A stretch of DNA of 64,000 nt from positions 248,001 through 312,000 of the forward strand of contig NZ_BGZH01000003.1 in assembly GCF_009617755.1 (NCBI RefSeq), written 5' to 3'. Of the stretch, positions 50,533 to 59,214 are shown piece by piece. Source of the stretch: Marinobacter salsuginis (lineage in GTDB: Bacteria; Pseudomonadota; Gammaproteobacteria; Pseudomonadales; Oleiphilaceae). How positions within the stretch are numbered: position 1 is the first letter of the stretch; the number at the start of each line of letters is the position of its first letter. Under the pieces are notes generated by a model. That model did not search any database and was not told the origin of the DNA. It saw nothing but the letters and a program-made list of their open reading frames with translations. Position numbers and translations under genes: made by a program.

Positions 50533-51230
50533 AGAGGCCACCACTCACTGTTAAAGAACCGCGCCAGCCAGCCCATCTGGTTTGCCTGATCAAAATCACC
50601 GGTTCCGCCGTAGGCAAACCGGGCATCCGCAATCCGATTGGACGCCACTGTGTTGTCAGGTTGGATGTCCTGAGGGCGAACCAGGCCAGTCAGGCGGATG
50701 TATTCATCACCATTCGTCAGCGACAGCCATTTTTCCCCACGAATCCTCAGAACACCGTTTGGCAGCACTTCGGTTACGGTGACGGTGATACTGCCGGCAA
50801 GACTGTTGCTCTGGTCTGCTTCAGCGCTGCCCTCGAAATCACGCTCGTGATTCAGGGAGGTATTGATCCCGAAATTGCTCTTACCAAGGATGGTCGGCTC
50901 TGGCAGCGTGACTTCATTGTCCTTGGTGATGCTGGTTTCCGCGTTCTTGCTGGCCCGTGTGGATTCTTCAAGGATCACCGTGAGCACATCACCCACGTTT
51001 AACGCCACGGTATCGCCGTAGAAGTTGTAGTTCCGTGAGACCTGGTAGATGGAACCGGAGGCACTGTCCCGTTGCATCATGGCCTGAGGGCGAACCGGTG
51101 CAAACTCTGGGTCATCCGGAACTGCCCGGGGCCGACTCATGGCCGTGCAACCCTGCAGCAGGACCAGAAACAGCACCATCGCCAATGTGCTGGCGCTTCG
51201 GGTTGTCCGGTTTGATGTCATCAGTTTCAT
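50529..51230 (-). CDS. flgH: Flagellar L-ring lipoprotein FlgH
   Basis: This 233-residue outer membrane lipoprotein forms the L ring. The signal ends LVLLQGC, with lipidated Cys28. Conserved segments include [20 protein letters not shown] and [22 protein letters not shown]. The ATG at 51230 follows the site AGAGGTG. The C terminus ends in the typical [16 protein letters not shown] stretch. It is 19 bases after flgG and coupled to flgI. Confidence 0.95.
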   Translation of the reverse strand: MKLMTSNRTTRSASTLAMVLFLVLLQGCTAMSRPRAVPDDPEFAPVRPQAMMQRDSASGSIYQVSRNYNFYGDTVALNVGDVLTVILEESTRASKNAETSITKDNEVTLPEPTILGKSNFGINTSLNHERDFEGSAEADQSNSLAGSITVTVTEVLPNGVLRIRGEKWLSLTNGDEYIRLTGLVRPQDIQPDNTVASNRIADARFAYGGTGDFDQANQMGWLARFFNSEWWPL

Positions 51231-51249
51231 GACGTCACCTCTGGCGGCG

Positions 51250-52038
51250 TTAGCCAATGTTTTGGGTAATGAACTGGAGCATCTGGTCGGTTGTGGAGAC
51301 CACTTTCGAGTTCATCTCGTAGGCACGCTGGGTGGTAATCATGTTCACCAGCTCCTCGACCACCTCAACGTTGGACGACTCCACGGAACCCTGCTCGATA
51401 CTGCCGAGCCCCGCCAGCCCGGGCTCACCTTCGGCAGGATCGCCACTGGCATTGGTCGCCTTGAACAGGTTGTTACCGATAGCCTGCAGGCCCTGGGGAT
51501 TGATGAAATCCACCAGGGTAATCTGGCCCAGGTTGACCGGTGCGGCTTGATCATCCGTTACTGCCGTGACGGTGCCATCCTTGCCAATGGTTATGTTGGT
51601 GGCGTTCTCCGGCACGTTGATGGCTGGTTCCAGCGGGTAGCCATCCGGGTTGACTACGTCCCCATTGGCGTTGAGCTGGAACTGACCATCCCGGGTGTAG
51701 GCAATCTGCCCATCGGGCAACTGAACCTGAAGGAAACCACGACCGTTGATGGCCATATCGAGGGGCTGCTCGGTGATCTGCAGGTTGCCCTGGGAGAACT
51801 GCTTGGCGGTGCCGACAACCCGCACACCCGTACCCAACTGGAGACCAGAGGGCAGTTCAGAGTTCTGGGTTGTCAGACCACCGGGTTGCCGATTGATCTG
51901 GTACAGAAGGTCCTGAAACACGGCCCTGTCCCGCTTGAAGCCAGTGGTGTTGACGTTCGCCAGGTTGTTGGAAATGGTGGACATGTTGGTGTCCTGAGCG
52001 CTCAACCCGGTCTTGCTGACCCAAAGTGCTGGATGCAT
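51250..52038 (-). CDS. flgG: Flagellar distal rod protein FlgG
   Basis: This 262-residue rod protein has the N-terminal motif LWVSKTGLSAQDTNMSTISN with ANVNTTGFKRDRA, and the C-terminal VEELVNMITTQRAYEMNSKV. The length matches standard FlgG. It forms the distal drive shaft inside the P and L rings. It lies 83 bases after flgF. Confidence 0.97.
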   Translation of the reverse strand: MHPALWVSKTGLSAQDTNMSTISNNLANVNTTGFKRDRAVFQDLLYQINRQPGGLTTQNSELPSGLQLGTGVRVVGTAKQFSQGNLQITEQPLDMAINGRGFLQVQLPDGQIAYTRDGQFQLNANGDVVNPDGYPLEPAINVPENATNITIGKDGTVTAVTDDQAAPVNLGQITLVDFINPQGLQAIGNNLFKATNASGDPAEGEPGLAGLGSIEQGSVESSNVEVVEELVNMITTQRAYEMNSKVVSTTDQMLQFITQNIG

Positions 52039-52121
52039 GCTGCTTACTCCTTGCCGGCGGGCAGTCAGGCGGCCATTTTTTGCCGCTTCAGGCCCGCCAG
52101 GCCAATGTGTTCAGTCGTTAC

Positions 52122-52874
52122 TTAAAGGTTTTGCAACAGCCGTGCCGTTGCTTCGGAATTCTCATTGGCGGTGGTCATGACCTTCACCTGCATCTCGTAT
52201 TGCCGGGACAGCTGAAGGTTCGAGATCATTTCTTCCACCGCATTCACGTTGGAGCTTTCAAGGAATCCGGAAGCGACCCGCTGGTTTGCATCCGGTGGTT
52301 CCGGGCCGTCCACAGCCTGATCCGGCTTGCGGCGCATGTGCCCATCGAGACCTTTTTCCAGGGCTTCCGGGGGCGGGCTGACCAGTTTCAGCCGGTCCAC
52401 TTCCACCAGCTGGTCCGGTGGACCACCCACAGGAACAATTGAAACGGTGCCATCGGCGCCAATTTCGACGTTGTCAAACGGGGGAAGCGCCACCGGCCCG
52501 CCATTGCCCAGCACCAGTTCGCCGTTGGCCAGGCGCACCAGGCCGTTGACATCCACCTGAAGGCTGCCGCTGCGGGTGAAGACCTCCTCGCCCTGATCGT
52601 TCTGGATGGCAAGCCACCCCTCACCTTCTACCGCCACATCCAGCTTGCGCCCGGTTTCCATCAGAGCACCGGCGGAAAGGTCGGTGCCGGGTCGTTCTGT
52701 CATGGCATAGGCGCGAGTGGGATGATGTTCCCCGTAGACAGGCATACTGCGGGCCTGGGCGAAGTCTTTCTTGAAGCCGGTGGTACTGACGTTCGCCAGG
52801 TTATTGGCATGGGCCTGCTGGGCCAGCATATTCTGCTTGGCGCCAGACATACCGATGTAGAGGGCTTTGTCCAT
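52122..52874 (-). CDS. flgF: Flagellar proximal rod protein FlgF
   Basis: This 250-residue rod protein starts MDKALYIGMSGAKQNMLAQQ and carries ANNLANVSTTGFKKDFAQ, both FlgF signatures. The C-terminal helix region is VEEMISNLQLSRQYEMQVKV. It heads the flgF-flgL half of the cluster and has its own sigma-54 promoter upstream. Confidence 0.96.
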   Translation of the reverse strand: MDKALYIGMSGAKQNMLAQQAHANNLANVSTTGFKKDFAQARSMPVYGEHHPTRAYAMTERPGTDLSAGALMETGRKLDVAVEGEGWLAIQNDQGEEVFTRSGSLQVDVNGLVRLANGELVLGNGGPVALPPFDNVEIGADGTVSIVPVGGPPDQLVEVDRLKLVSPPPEALEKGLDGHMRRKPDQAVDGPEPPDANQRVASGFLESSNVNAVEEMISNLQLSRQYEMQVKVMTTANENSEATARLLQNL

Positions 52875-52915
52875 GGGAAAACTCCTGCCGGAATTTTGAC
52901 TGTTTCCAGTCTTCC

Positions 52916-52931
52916 TGCAGGAGTCATGCCA
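52916..52931 (-). promoter_or_regulatory. Sigma-54 promoter of flgF
   Basis: TGGCATGACTCCTGCA on the minus strand matches the RpoN consensus (TGGCACG-N4-TTGCA), with the invariant GG and GC ten bases apart. It lies 42 bases before flgF, as expected for class III flagellar genes controlled by RpoN in polar flagellates. Confidence 0.8.
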
Positions 52932-52950
52932 TGTTCGCTAGATCGCGATA

Positions 52951-54867
52951 TTAACGGAGGTTGATGATGGTCTGGGTGACCGCATCGGAGGTTTCGATGG
53001 TCTTGGCGTTGGCCTGATAGTTTCGCTGGGCGATGATCAGGTTGACCAGTTCGGCCGAGAGATCCACGTTGGATTCTTCCACTGAGCTGGCTTTAATAGA
53101 GCCCAGAGTCCCTGTATCCGGGGCGCCGATGATTGGCTGGCCCGATTCGAAGGTTTCGACCCAGGACGTATCCCCCACAGGCGACAGTCCGTTTGTGTTA
53201 TTGAAGGAAGCCAAAGCAACCTGACCGAGAGCCTGTGACTGGCCATTGGTATATCGGGCGAAGAGAACACCCTGATCCGATACGTCCAGGCCTGAGAGAC
53301 GGCCCGTTGTGTAACCGTTCTGCTGCTGATCGTTTACACCGAATGCCGCCCCATACTGAGTAGTGTCAGCAAGGTTCAATACAAATGCGGAAGATGTAGG
53401 CGGTTCCGGAATCGGAGTCACCACCGAGGTTGGGTCCGCAGGAGGACCATCTGCCCCATTTGGCTGGCCGTTCTCGTCCTTTGGAACCCAATCGGTGACC
53501 ACGATCTCGCCGGCCGGGTCACCATCAATTGATTGCAGGTTTCCGTTCTGATCAAAACGGGCCGTGTAGGGCGTAGTGTCTGTGCCAGCGACCATTTCCC
53601 CATCAATCTGCAGGTAAACCGACCACTCACTTACACCGACACCACTGCCCGGAGAAGGCTCCTTTACGAAGAACTGGGTGAACTCGTGGGAGTTGCCCAG
53701 GCTGTCGTAGATGGTGGTGGAGGTGGCGTGGTTGTAGGTCCGCTGATCCAGAGGGTTGAACTCATTGGTTATCCGGATTGGAGAGCTATTAAATGCCGTC
53801 TCAAAATCGCCATTGGAGGCATCATCAATGCCGGAAACAACTCTGTCCGCCGTCGCATTCACGTCACCGAGAACCGTATCGGAGGTTTCACCCCCGTTAC
53901 TGAGATCGCCGTCGTCATCGAAGGAAAAGCTCAGCGTCTCGCCCTGGTTATGAATCACCCGCAGCACGTTGTTGCTGCCTGAACCGTCATCCACCATCGA
54001 AGCTGAAATAGCGGTCTCAGAAGAATTATTAATAGAGTCGACGAGATCCTGCAGCGATGTGATGTTGCTGGTATCCAGGGCAAGCGGAGAGCCATTGATG
54101 CTCAGACTGAATGCAAAATTACCCGGGCCCGCGTTGGAGATGTAAGTGTCATCAAGTTGATTGGCACCATCAAACGTCACGGTCGTGGTGGCAGACGCGC
54201 TGAGGCCAGGCGCATCGTTAATTGCGGCGGCCGCCTCTCGGGCTGTTGCTGTAGCCCCGATGGTTACGTTGAAGTCCGGCGTGCCATCGTTGTAGAGCAC
54301 ATCAAAACTCTCACCCTGCAGATCCGTTGCGGCGATTGGCCCGATGTCCCGAACCCGGGTTTCAAGCACGGGTTCCCGCGAGTCCAGGTTCAGATCTGAA
54401 ACGAGGTTGGTGGTCCGGCGTGGCGCCAGGTTGTCAGTTTCAATCTGCAGATCGCCTCGAATACCGGAAAGGTTACCGTCTTCATCGGCGGTGTATCCCT
54501 GCACCCGCATATTCTGGTTGTTCGTTACAAAGCCGTCCTTATCAATGCCGAACTGCCCTGCACGGGAATAACGAATTTCACCGCCGTTATTCAGGATAAA
54601 GAAACCATCGCCGGCAATCGCCATATCCAGACCGTTGTCCGTGAAGCTGATATTGCCCTGGCCGAAAGACTGCTTAACGTCCTGGACCCGAACACCGTCA
54701 CCGATCGGGTTGGTGCCCGCGCTCAGAAAGCCACTGGCGTAAAGATCGCCGAACTGGGCCTTACTGCCCTTGAAGCCAACGGTGCTGGCGTTCGCAATGT
54801 TGTTGCCGGTGACGTCCAGATCCACCGATGCCGCACGAAGGCCGCTCAAACCTGTATTAAATGCCAT
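52951..54867 (-). CDS. flgE: Flagellar hook protein FlgE, large form
   Basis: This 638-residue protein polymerises into the hook. The N-terminal D0 helix (AFNTGLSGLRAASVDLDVTG, then ANASTVGFKGSKAQFGD) and the C-terminal D0 segment (LVNLIIAQRNYQANAKTI) are conserved. The central D1-D3 region is much larger than in E. coli (402 residues) or P. aeruginosa, with extra acidic Asp/Asn/Ser/Gly-rich beta domains between about 190 and 420. The added surface domains are probably hook-exterior. It is the last gene of flgBCDE, with the flgF promoter downstream. Confidence 0.96.
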   Translation of the reverse strand: MAFNTGLSGLRAASVDLDVTGNNIANASTVGFKGSKAQFGDLYASGFLSAGTNPIGDGVRVQDVKQSFGQGNISFTDNGLDMAIAGDGFFILNNGGEIRYSRAGQFGIDKDGFVTNNQNMRVQGYTADEDGNLSGIRGDLQIETDNLAPRRTTNLVSDLNLDSREPVLETRVRDIGPIAATDLQGESFDVLYNDGTPDFNVTIGATATAREAAAAINDAPGLSASATTTVTFDGANQLDDTYISNAGPGNFAFSLSINGSPLALDTSNITSLQDLVDSINNSSETAISASMVDDGSGSNNVLRVIHNQGETLSFSFDDDGDLSNGGETSDTVLGDVNATADRVVSGIDDASNGDFETAFNSSPIRITNEFNPLDQRTYNHATSTTIYDSLGNSHEFTQFFVKEPSPGSGVGVSEWSVYLQIDGEMVAGTDTTPYTARFDQNGNLQSIDGDPAGEIVVTDWVPKDENGQPNGADGPPADPTSVVTPIPEPPTSSAFVLNLADTTQYGAAFGVNDQQQNGYTTGRLSGLDVSDQGVLFARYTNGQSQALGQVALASFNNTNGLSPVGDTSWVETFESGQPIIGAPDTGTLGSIKASSVEESNVDLSAELVNLIIAQRNYQANAKTIETSDAVTQTIINLR

Positions 54868-54894
54868 GGTTCACCCCTTGGTGTCTCACCGGTC

Positions 54895-55572
54895 TCAGTT
54901 AATTTGTTTCACATCAGACAGGGCAATAGAGCCCATGCCCGCAAGATTCAGTGTTATCGAGCCGCCCTGGCCCAGGGATACGCTATCCACATTGGCACTC
55001 ACCATGGTGCCCAGCTGCTGCGGCCCATCGGGATAGGAAGCTTCTGCCACAATTCGGTAGGGGCCCGGCGGCAAGGGATTGCCGTTGCCGTCCTGACCAT
55101 CCCAGCGGAAGGACACAACACCTGCCTGGCTACTGCCCATATCGATCTGACGTACCCGCTCACCGTTCTGTCCCTCGATGGACAGGCGCAGGCCGCCCGT
55201 GGAAGCGGGCACTTCAATGGTCCCGGTAATTTCACCTTCGGCACCCAGGATCCCGATCTGGGAGGGGGCCAGCACGGTTTTGCCCACCATGGCCGACGCC
55301 TGGAGCGCCTGAGTGGATCGGAACTGCCCTACCACATCCTCAACCGTACCGGAGAGATTCTGCATCTCCTCCAGCGAACTGAACTGCGCCAGCTGGGAGA
55401 TGAATTCACCGTTGTCCTGGGGCTCCAACGGGTTCTGGTTTTTCAGCTGCGCCAGCATCAGTTCCATAAACTCATTCCGGCCCAGCTCGCTGGTGCCCTG
55501 GCCGCCATTCTGCTGCTTCAGCTGGTACTGGCTCAGAACATCCGACGCGTCTGTTGCATTCACTGCAGTCAT
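54895..55572 (-). CDS. flgD: Flagellar hook-capping protein FlgD
   Basis: This 225-residue scaffold protein caps the growing hook. The conserved N-terminal region reads LGRNEFMELMLAQLKNQNPL and FISQLAQFSSLEEMQNL. A beta-rich C-terminal domain includes SFRWDGQDGNGNPLPPGPYR (FLG-type fold). It sits between flgC and flgE. Confidence 0.96.
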   Translation of the reverse strand: MTAVNATDASDVLSQYQLKQQNGGQGTSELGRNEFMELMLAQLKNQNPLEPQDNGEFISQLAQFSSLEEMQNLSGTVEDVVGQFRSTQALQASAMVGKTVLAPSQIGILGAEGEITGTIEVPASTGGLRLSIEGQNGERVRQIDMGSSQAGVVSFRWDGQDGNGNPLPPGPYRIVAEASYPDGPQQLGTMVSANVDSVSLGQGGSITLNLAGMGSIALSDVKQIN

Positions 55573-55590
55573 GTTGTGCTCCTCACCCTG

Positions 55591-56040
55591 TTACTGCTGA
55601 CCAAGAGTCAGAATGCGCTGCATCATGGACTTGGCAGTGTTCATGACATCCACATTCATCTGGAAACTTCTGGACGACGACATCATGTCCGCCATCTCTT
55701 CGACCACATTCACGTTGGGGTAATAGACATATCCGTCTTCATTGGCCGCCGGGTGATGGGGCTCGTAACGCATCTGCAGTTCAGCATCGCTCTCAACAAT
55801 ACCCTCAACTCTTACACCCGCGCCTGGCCCCTCATCGGCAGCCATCGGAAAACCGCCCTGCCCGGGGTTCATCATGGACTGCTGAATGGCCGCGAAAACC
55901 GGCTTTCGGGCCCGATAGGTTTCGCCCGTGCTGGAACTTGCGGTCTCCGCATTGGCGATGTTCGACGCGGTTGTGTTCAGCCGCAGTGATTGCGCGGTCA
56001 TGCCGGAACCGGCGATGTCAAAAATGCTGCCCAGTGACAT
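55591..56040 (-). CDS. flgC: Flagellar proximal rod protein FlgC
   Basis: This 149-residue rod protein has the N-terminal FDIAGSGMTAQSLRLNTTAS and the C-terminal YYPNVNVVEEMADMMSSSRS. Length and motifs are standard. It lies 34 bases after flgB and 18 bases before flgD. Confidence 0.96.
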   Translation of the reverse strand: MSLGSIFDIAGSGMTAQSLRLNTTASNIANAETASSSTGETYRARKPVFAAIQQSMMNPGQGGFPMAADEGPGAGVRVEGIVESDAELQMRYEPHHPAANEDGYVYYPNVNVVEEMADMMSSSRSFQMNVDVMNTAKSMMQRILTLGQQ

Positions 56041-56074
56041 GAGAATTCTCCTTCGCTAATCCTGTGACTTCGGC

Positions 56075-56473
56075 TTATTCGCCCTTGAGGGCCTTGGTCA
56101 AACCGCTGAACTTGCTGTTCAAAAACTGGAAACTGGCCTGGAAATCCATGGCGTTGCGCATGAAACGGGTCTGCTCCTGCTGGGCGTCTACCGTATTGCC
56201 GTCAACCGACGGCTGATGGGGAACCCGATACATCAAATCGCTCTCCGAGGCCGATGGCGAGGTATCCATATGCGCGTCATGGGTTTTGGCCATCTGGAAT
56301 CCGCTGACCTGCTCCTGAGCCTTCTGCATCATTGCCTGGAAATCCAGATCCCGCGCCTTGAAACCCGGGGTGTCGGCGTTCGCCAGGTTGTTTGCCAAAA
56401 CTTCGGCGCGTTTTACACGCGCTTCAACCGCGTGTTGATGAATGCCCAGAGCCGAATCAAACGTAATTGCCAT
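56075..56473 (-). CDS. flgB: Flagellar proximal rod protein FlgB
   Basis: This 132-residue rod protein starts MAITFDSALGIHQHAVEARV and contains ANNLANADTPGFKARDLDF. The ATG at 56473 follows the strong site GGGAGGC; the in-frame extension to 56494 is rejected. It is the first gene of the flg cluster, with a sigma-54 promoter about 70 bases upstream. The usual neighbours flgA, flgM and cheV/cheR are not found on the upstream side. Confidence 0.96.
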   Translation of the reverse strand: MAITFDSALGIHQHAVEARVKRAEVLANNLANADTPGFKARDLDFQAMMQKAQEQVSGFQMAKTHDAHMDTSPSASESDLMYRVPHQPSVDGNTVDAQQEQTRFMRNAMDFQASFQFLNSKFSGLTKALKGE

Positions 56474-56541
56474 GTTGCCTCCCGAAAACTGCACTGGTAT
56501 GCCGAGCTGCTTTTGCCGGCTGTGCTCTTTGACGGGACTGA

Positions 56542-56557
56542 AGCAAGCTGGATGCCA
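56542..56557 (-). promoter_or_regulatory. Sigma-54 promoter of flgB
   Basis: TGGCATCCAGCTTGCT on the minus strand has GG and GC exactly ten bases apart, and it matches RpoN promoters at nearly all key positions. It points to flgB, 68 bases away. Confidence 0.75.
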
Positions 56558-56712
56558 GAATTCAGATGAGGCGTAAATTTGTCAGGAAAGTCAGCATTGG
56601 CGGGCCCTGGCCAGTGGCAAAACAATTGTCAGGGAAAAGTGCACAAGGAGCGGACAGGAAAAAGCGGCAAGCTGCTTCCCCCGGCGAGGACCGGGGGAAT
56701 ACGGGCAGGGTA

Positions 56713-57264
56713 TCAGGGCCAGTGACGCACAAATTCATCAACCGCCGGCCTGGGAACCGCCGGCTTGGAGGCGGAGACTGTTCCGGTGTAGAGGAACCCG
56801 ACGATCTGCTCATGCTCTTCCAGCCCCAGTCCGGCGTGAACCGAGGAATGGTAGGCAACACCGCCCGTTCTCCACATCACTCCGTAACCGGCATCCTGCA
56901 AGGCAAGCTCGATAAAACTCATGCCGGCTGCGGCGGACATCAACTGCTCGACTTCAGGTACTTTGGGATGCGTTCTGGGCGATGCGATACCCACGATCAC
57001 CATTGGCGCCCTGAGAGGTGCACGCCTGAGCTTCTCGATCTCTTTCTCGTCGCTGTTATTGGCGCAGGTGGCGGCAAACAGTTCGCCCAGCGCCTCAAGA
57101 CCTTCGCCCTCTATAACCAGGTAACGCCAGGGTCTCAGCAGCGCGTGGTCAGGAGCGCGAGCGGCGCAGGCGAACGCACGGTCAAGGGTTGCCGGGTCCG
57201 GTGCAGGCGACTCCAGCCTGGGCTCTGACGAACGGCTAAGAAGGAAATCGGTAACTGCTGTCAT
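56713..57264 (-). CDS. Nitroreductase family protein (YdjA-like)
   Basis: This 183-residue FMN-dependent oxidoreductase is of the minimal type. It has FACAARAPDHALLRPWRYLV (FMN-binding Arg/Ser region), LRRAPLRAPMVIVGIA and GYGVMWRTGGVAYHSS, all like E. coli YdjA. The in vivo substrate is unknown. The ATG at 57264 gives the usual length. It is upstream of flgB but separated by about 240 bases and a flagellar promoter, so it is not part of the flagellar unit. Confidence 0.88.
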   Translation of the reverse strand: MTAVTDFLLSRSSEPRLESPAPDPATLDRAFACAARAPDHALLRPWRYLVIEGEGLEALGELFAATCANNSDEKEIEKLRRAPLRAPMVIVGIASPRTHPKVPEVEQLMSAAAGMSFIELALQDAGYGVMWRTGGVAYHSSVHAGLGLEEHEQIVGFLYTGTVSASKPAVPRPAVDEFVRHWP

Positions 57265-57431
57265 ATCTGCTCGCTGTCTGGTCGCTATTCTGATGGATTT
57301 CAAAAATTCGGTACGACCATAATTCCCGGCTGTGAATTGTGGCTTGTACGTAATGCTGTTAACCTTTGGTCGTAGTCAGGTCTGCCAACAATTATAAATG
57401 ACGCGGTCGTACAATGATGAGTGGCAACACA

Positions 57432-57743
57432 ATGAGCAACCAGCAAACCTTCAACAGCTTTTCCGAATTCTATCCTTACTACCTTGAAGAACACAGCGAC
57501 GTGACCTGTCGCCGTCTGCACTTCGTCGGCAGCCTGCTGGTTCTGATCGTGGCCCTGTGGGCCCTGACATCAGGCAAGCTCTTGTGGCTTCTGGCTCTGC
57601 CCGTTATTGGCTATGGCTTTGCCTGGGTAGGCCATTTCAAGTTTGAGAAAAACCGACCCGCTACTTTCAAGTACCCACTGTACAGCCTGATGGGCGACTG
57701 GGTCATGTTCCGTGACATGCTAATTGGCAGGATCCGTTTCTGA
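57432..57743 (+). CDS. Mpo1-like (DUF962) membrane protein
   Basis: This protein of about 103 residues has the family signature EFYPYYLEEHSDVTCRRLHFVG near the start. Two hydrophobic spans follow (LLVLIVALWALT; LLWLLALPVIGYGFAWVGHF), then a conserved HFKFEKNRPATFKYPLYSLMGDW region with His and Asn/Arg residues. Yeast Mpo1 is an iron-dependent dioxygenase in fatty acid alpha-oxidation; bacterial relatives are uncharacterised. Two earlier in-frame ATG codons (57414, 57417) are possible starts. It ends one base before the cyclase gene. Confidence 0.85.
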   Translation: MSNQQTFNSFSEFYPYYLEEHSDVTCRRLHFVGSLLVLIVALWALTSGKLLWLLALPVIGYGFAWVGHFKFEKNRPATFKYPLYSLMGDWVMFRDMLIGRIRF

Positions 57744-57744
57744 A

Positions 57745-59184
57745 ATGATGAGCGCTCCGGCAGACTTGCGCAATGCCAGCAGCTCCGCAGGCAGATCCCT
57801 GGCGTCTGAGGCATCGGGCAACCCGATTGCCATTCCGCCAATGCCCGATTACAACGGTCGGATCCTCGCCTATACCTCAACCGCCGCCATTATCGTAACC
57901 GGTGTTCTGCAAGGTGTGTTTGCCCATTGGCTGCTTTGGCTGGTGGCCGGCGCGCTGACCTGGCCCCACATAGCCCACGCCCTGACCCGTCGGACGTTCC
58001 TCAGGAATTCCCCACGCATTCGACAGAAGATGCTGATTTTCGATTGCGTTGTTGGCGGCGCGTTTATCGGCTGCATCGGGCTGATCGTCATTCCCTCCCT
58101 GGCGGTCGCGCTGATGTTGATGTTCAGCTGCCTGATTGTCGGCGGCATCCGCCAGTGGCTTATGGGCGCCGTCTTCATGGCCGCAGCCATTGCTGGTTCT
58201 GTCGCTATCCTTGGGCCAGCGGATGGTCCGCACTCGCCTCTGCTCACCAGCATTGTGTCTATTCTCTCAACCGGGCTTTATATCTGTGTCACAGCCTACT
58301 ACTCGCACCAGCAGGCACGCGCGCTCATGCTGGCAAAGACGCAGATCCAGAATCAGCGCGAGCAGTCCATCGCGCTCTCACACAAGCTTTCCAAATACCT
58401 TTCGCCTCAGGTTTGGCAGTCCATCTTTACGGGCGAGCGGGATGTGCGACTGGAAACCCAGCGGAAAAAGCTGGCGGTGTTCTTCTCTGACATCAAGGGC
58501 TTCACCGAGCTGTCCGAGGAAATGGAGCCTGAAGCCCTGACGGAGCTACTGAATCACTACTTTAACGAAATGTCGGAAGTGGCCCTGAAGTACGGCGGCA
58601 CCATCGACAAGTTCGTTGGCGACTCCATCATGGTGTTCTTTGGCGACCCAACCAGCCGGGGTCAGCGGGAGGACGCTTTTGCCTGCGTCTCCATGGCTAT
58701 CGAGATGCGTAAGCACATGAAAATCATGCGTCAGAAGTGGCGCAGCCAGGGCATCAAGACCCCGCTGGAAATTCGAATGGGGATCAGCACCGGCTACACA
58801 ACCGTAGGTAACTTCGGTGCAGAAAACCGGATGGACTACACCATCATCGGCAAGGAGGTGAATCTTGCCAGCCGGCTTGAATCGCTGGCAGAACCGGGTG
58901 AAATACTGGTTTCCTACGAGACCTTCTCGCTGATCAAGGACAAGATCATGTGCCGGGACAAGGGCGAAATTACTGTGAAAGGTTTCGGCAGACCGGTGCC
59001 AATCTATGAGGTGGTGGATTTCCGGCGCGATATGGGCCCCAACCGCAGCTTCCTTGAGCACGAGCACAGTGGCTTTGCCATGTATCTGGATTCAGACAAG
59101 ATTACCGAGAAGGAACGCCAGGCCATCCTGACTGCCCTGGAAGACGCCGCCGATCGTCTGCGACGGGAAGAGGATGTTTCCTGA
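57745..59184 (+). CDS. Class III adenylate cyclase with N-terminal membrane (MASE2-like) domain
   Basis: This protein of about 479 residues has five or six predicted transmembrane helices in the first 190 residues, resembling the MASE2 domain of Pseudomonas CyaB. A short linker leads to a class III cyclase domain (about 240-430). Metal-binding Asp249 (FFSDIKGF) and Asp293 (KFVGDSIMVFFG) are present, as are the purine-contact Lys in DKFVGD and the transition-state Asn/Arg in EVNLASRLE. The domain should make cAMP. The start follows the DUF962 stop by one base (ATG at 57745 or 57748), implying co-translation. Confidence 0.92.
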   Translation: MMSAPADLRNASSSAGRSLASEASGNPIAIPPMPDYNGRILAYTSTAAIIVTGVLQGVFAHWLLWLVAGALTWPHIAHALTRRTFLRNSPRIRQKMLIFDCVVGGAFIGCIGLIVIPSLAVALMLMFSCLIVGGIRQWLMGAVFMAAAIAGSVAILGPADGPHSPLLTSIVSILSTGLYICVTAYYSHQQARALMLAKTQIQNQREQSIALSHKLSKYLSPQVWQSIFTGERDVRLETQRKKLAVFFSDIKGFTELSEEMEPEALTELLNHYFNEMSEVALKYGGTIDKFVGDSIMVFFGDPTSRGQREDAFACVSMAIEMRKHMKIMRQKWRSQGIKTPLEIRMGISTGYTTVGNFGAENRMDYTIIGKEVNLASRLESLAEPGEILVSYETFSLIKDKIMCRDKGEITVKGFGRPVPIYEVVDFRRDMGPNRSFLEHEHSGFAMYLDSDKITEKERQAILTALEDAADRLRREEDVS

Positions 59185-59214
59185 GGCGCGTCCCTGCGCT
59201 CAACTCAATTCTTC

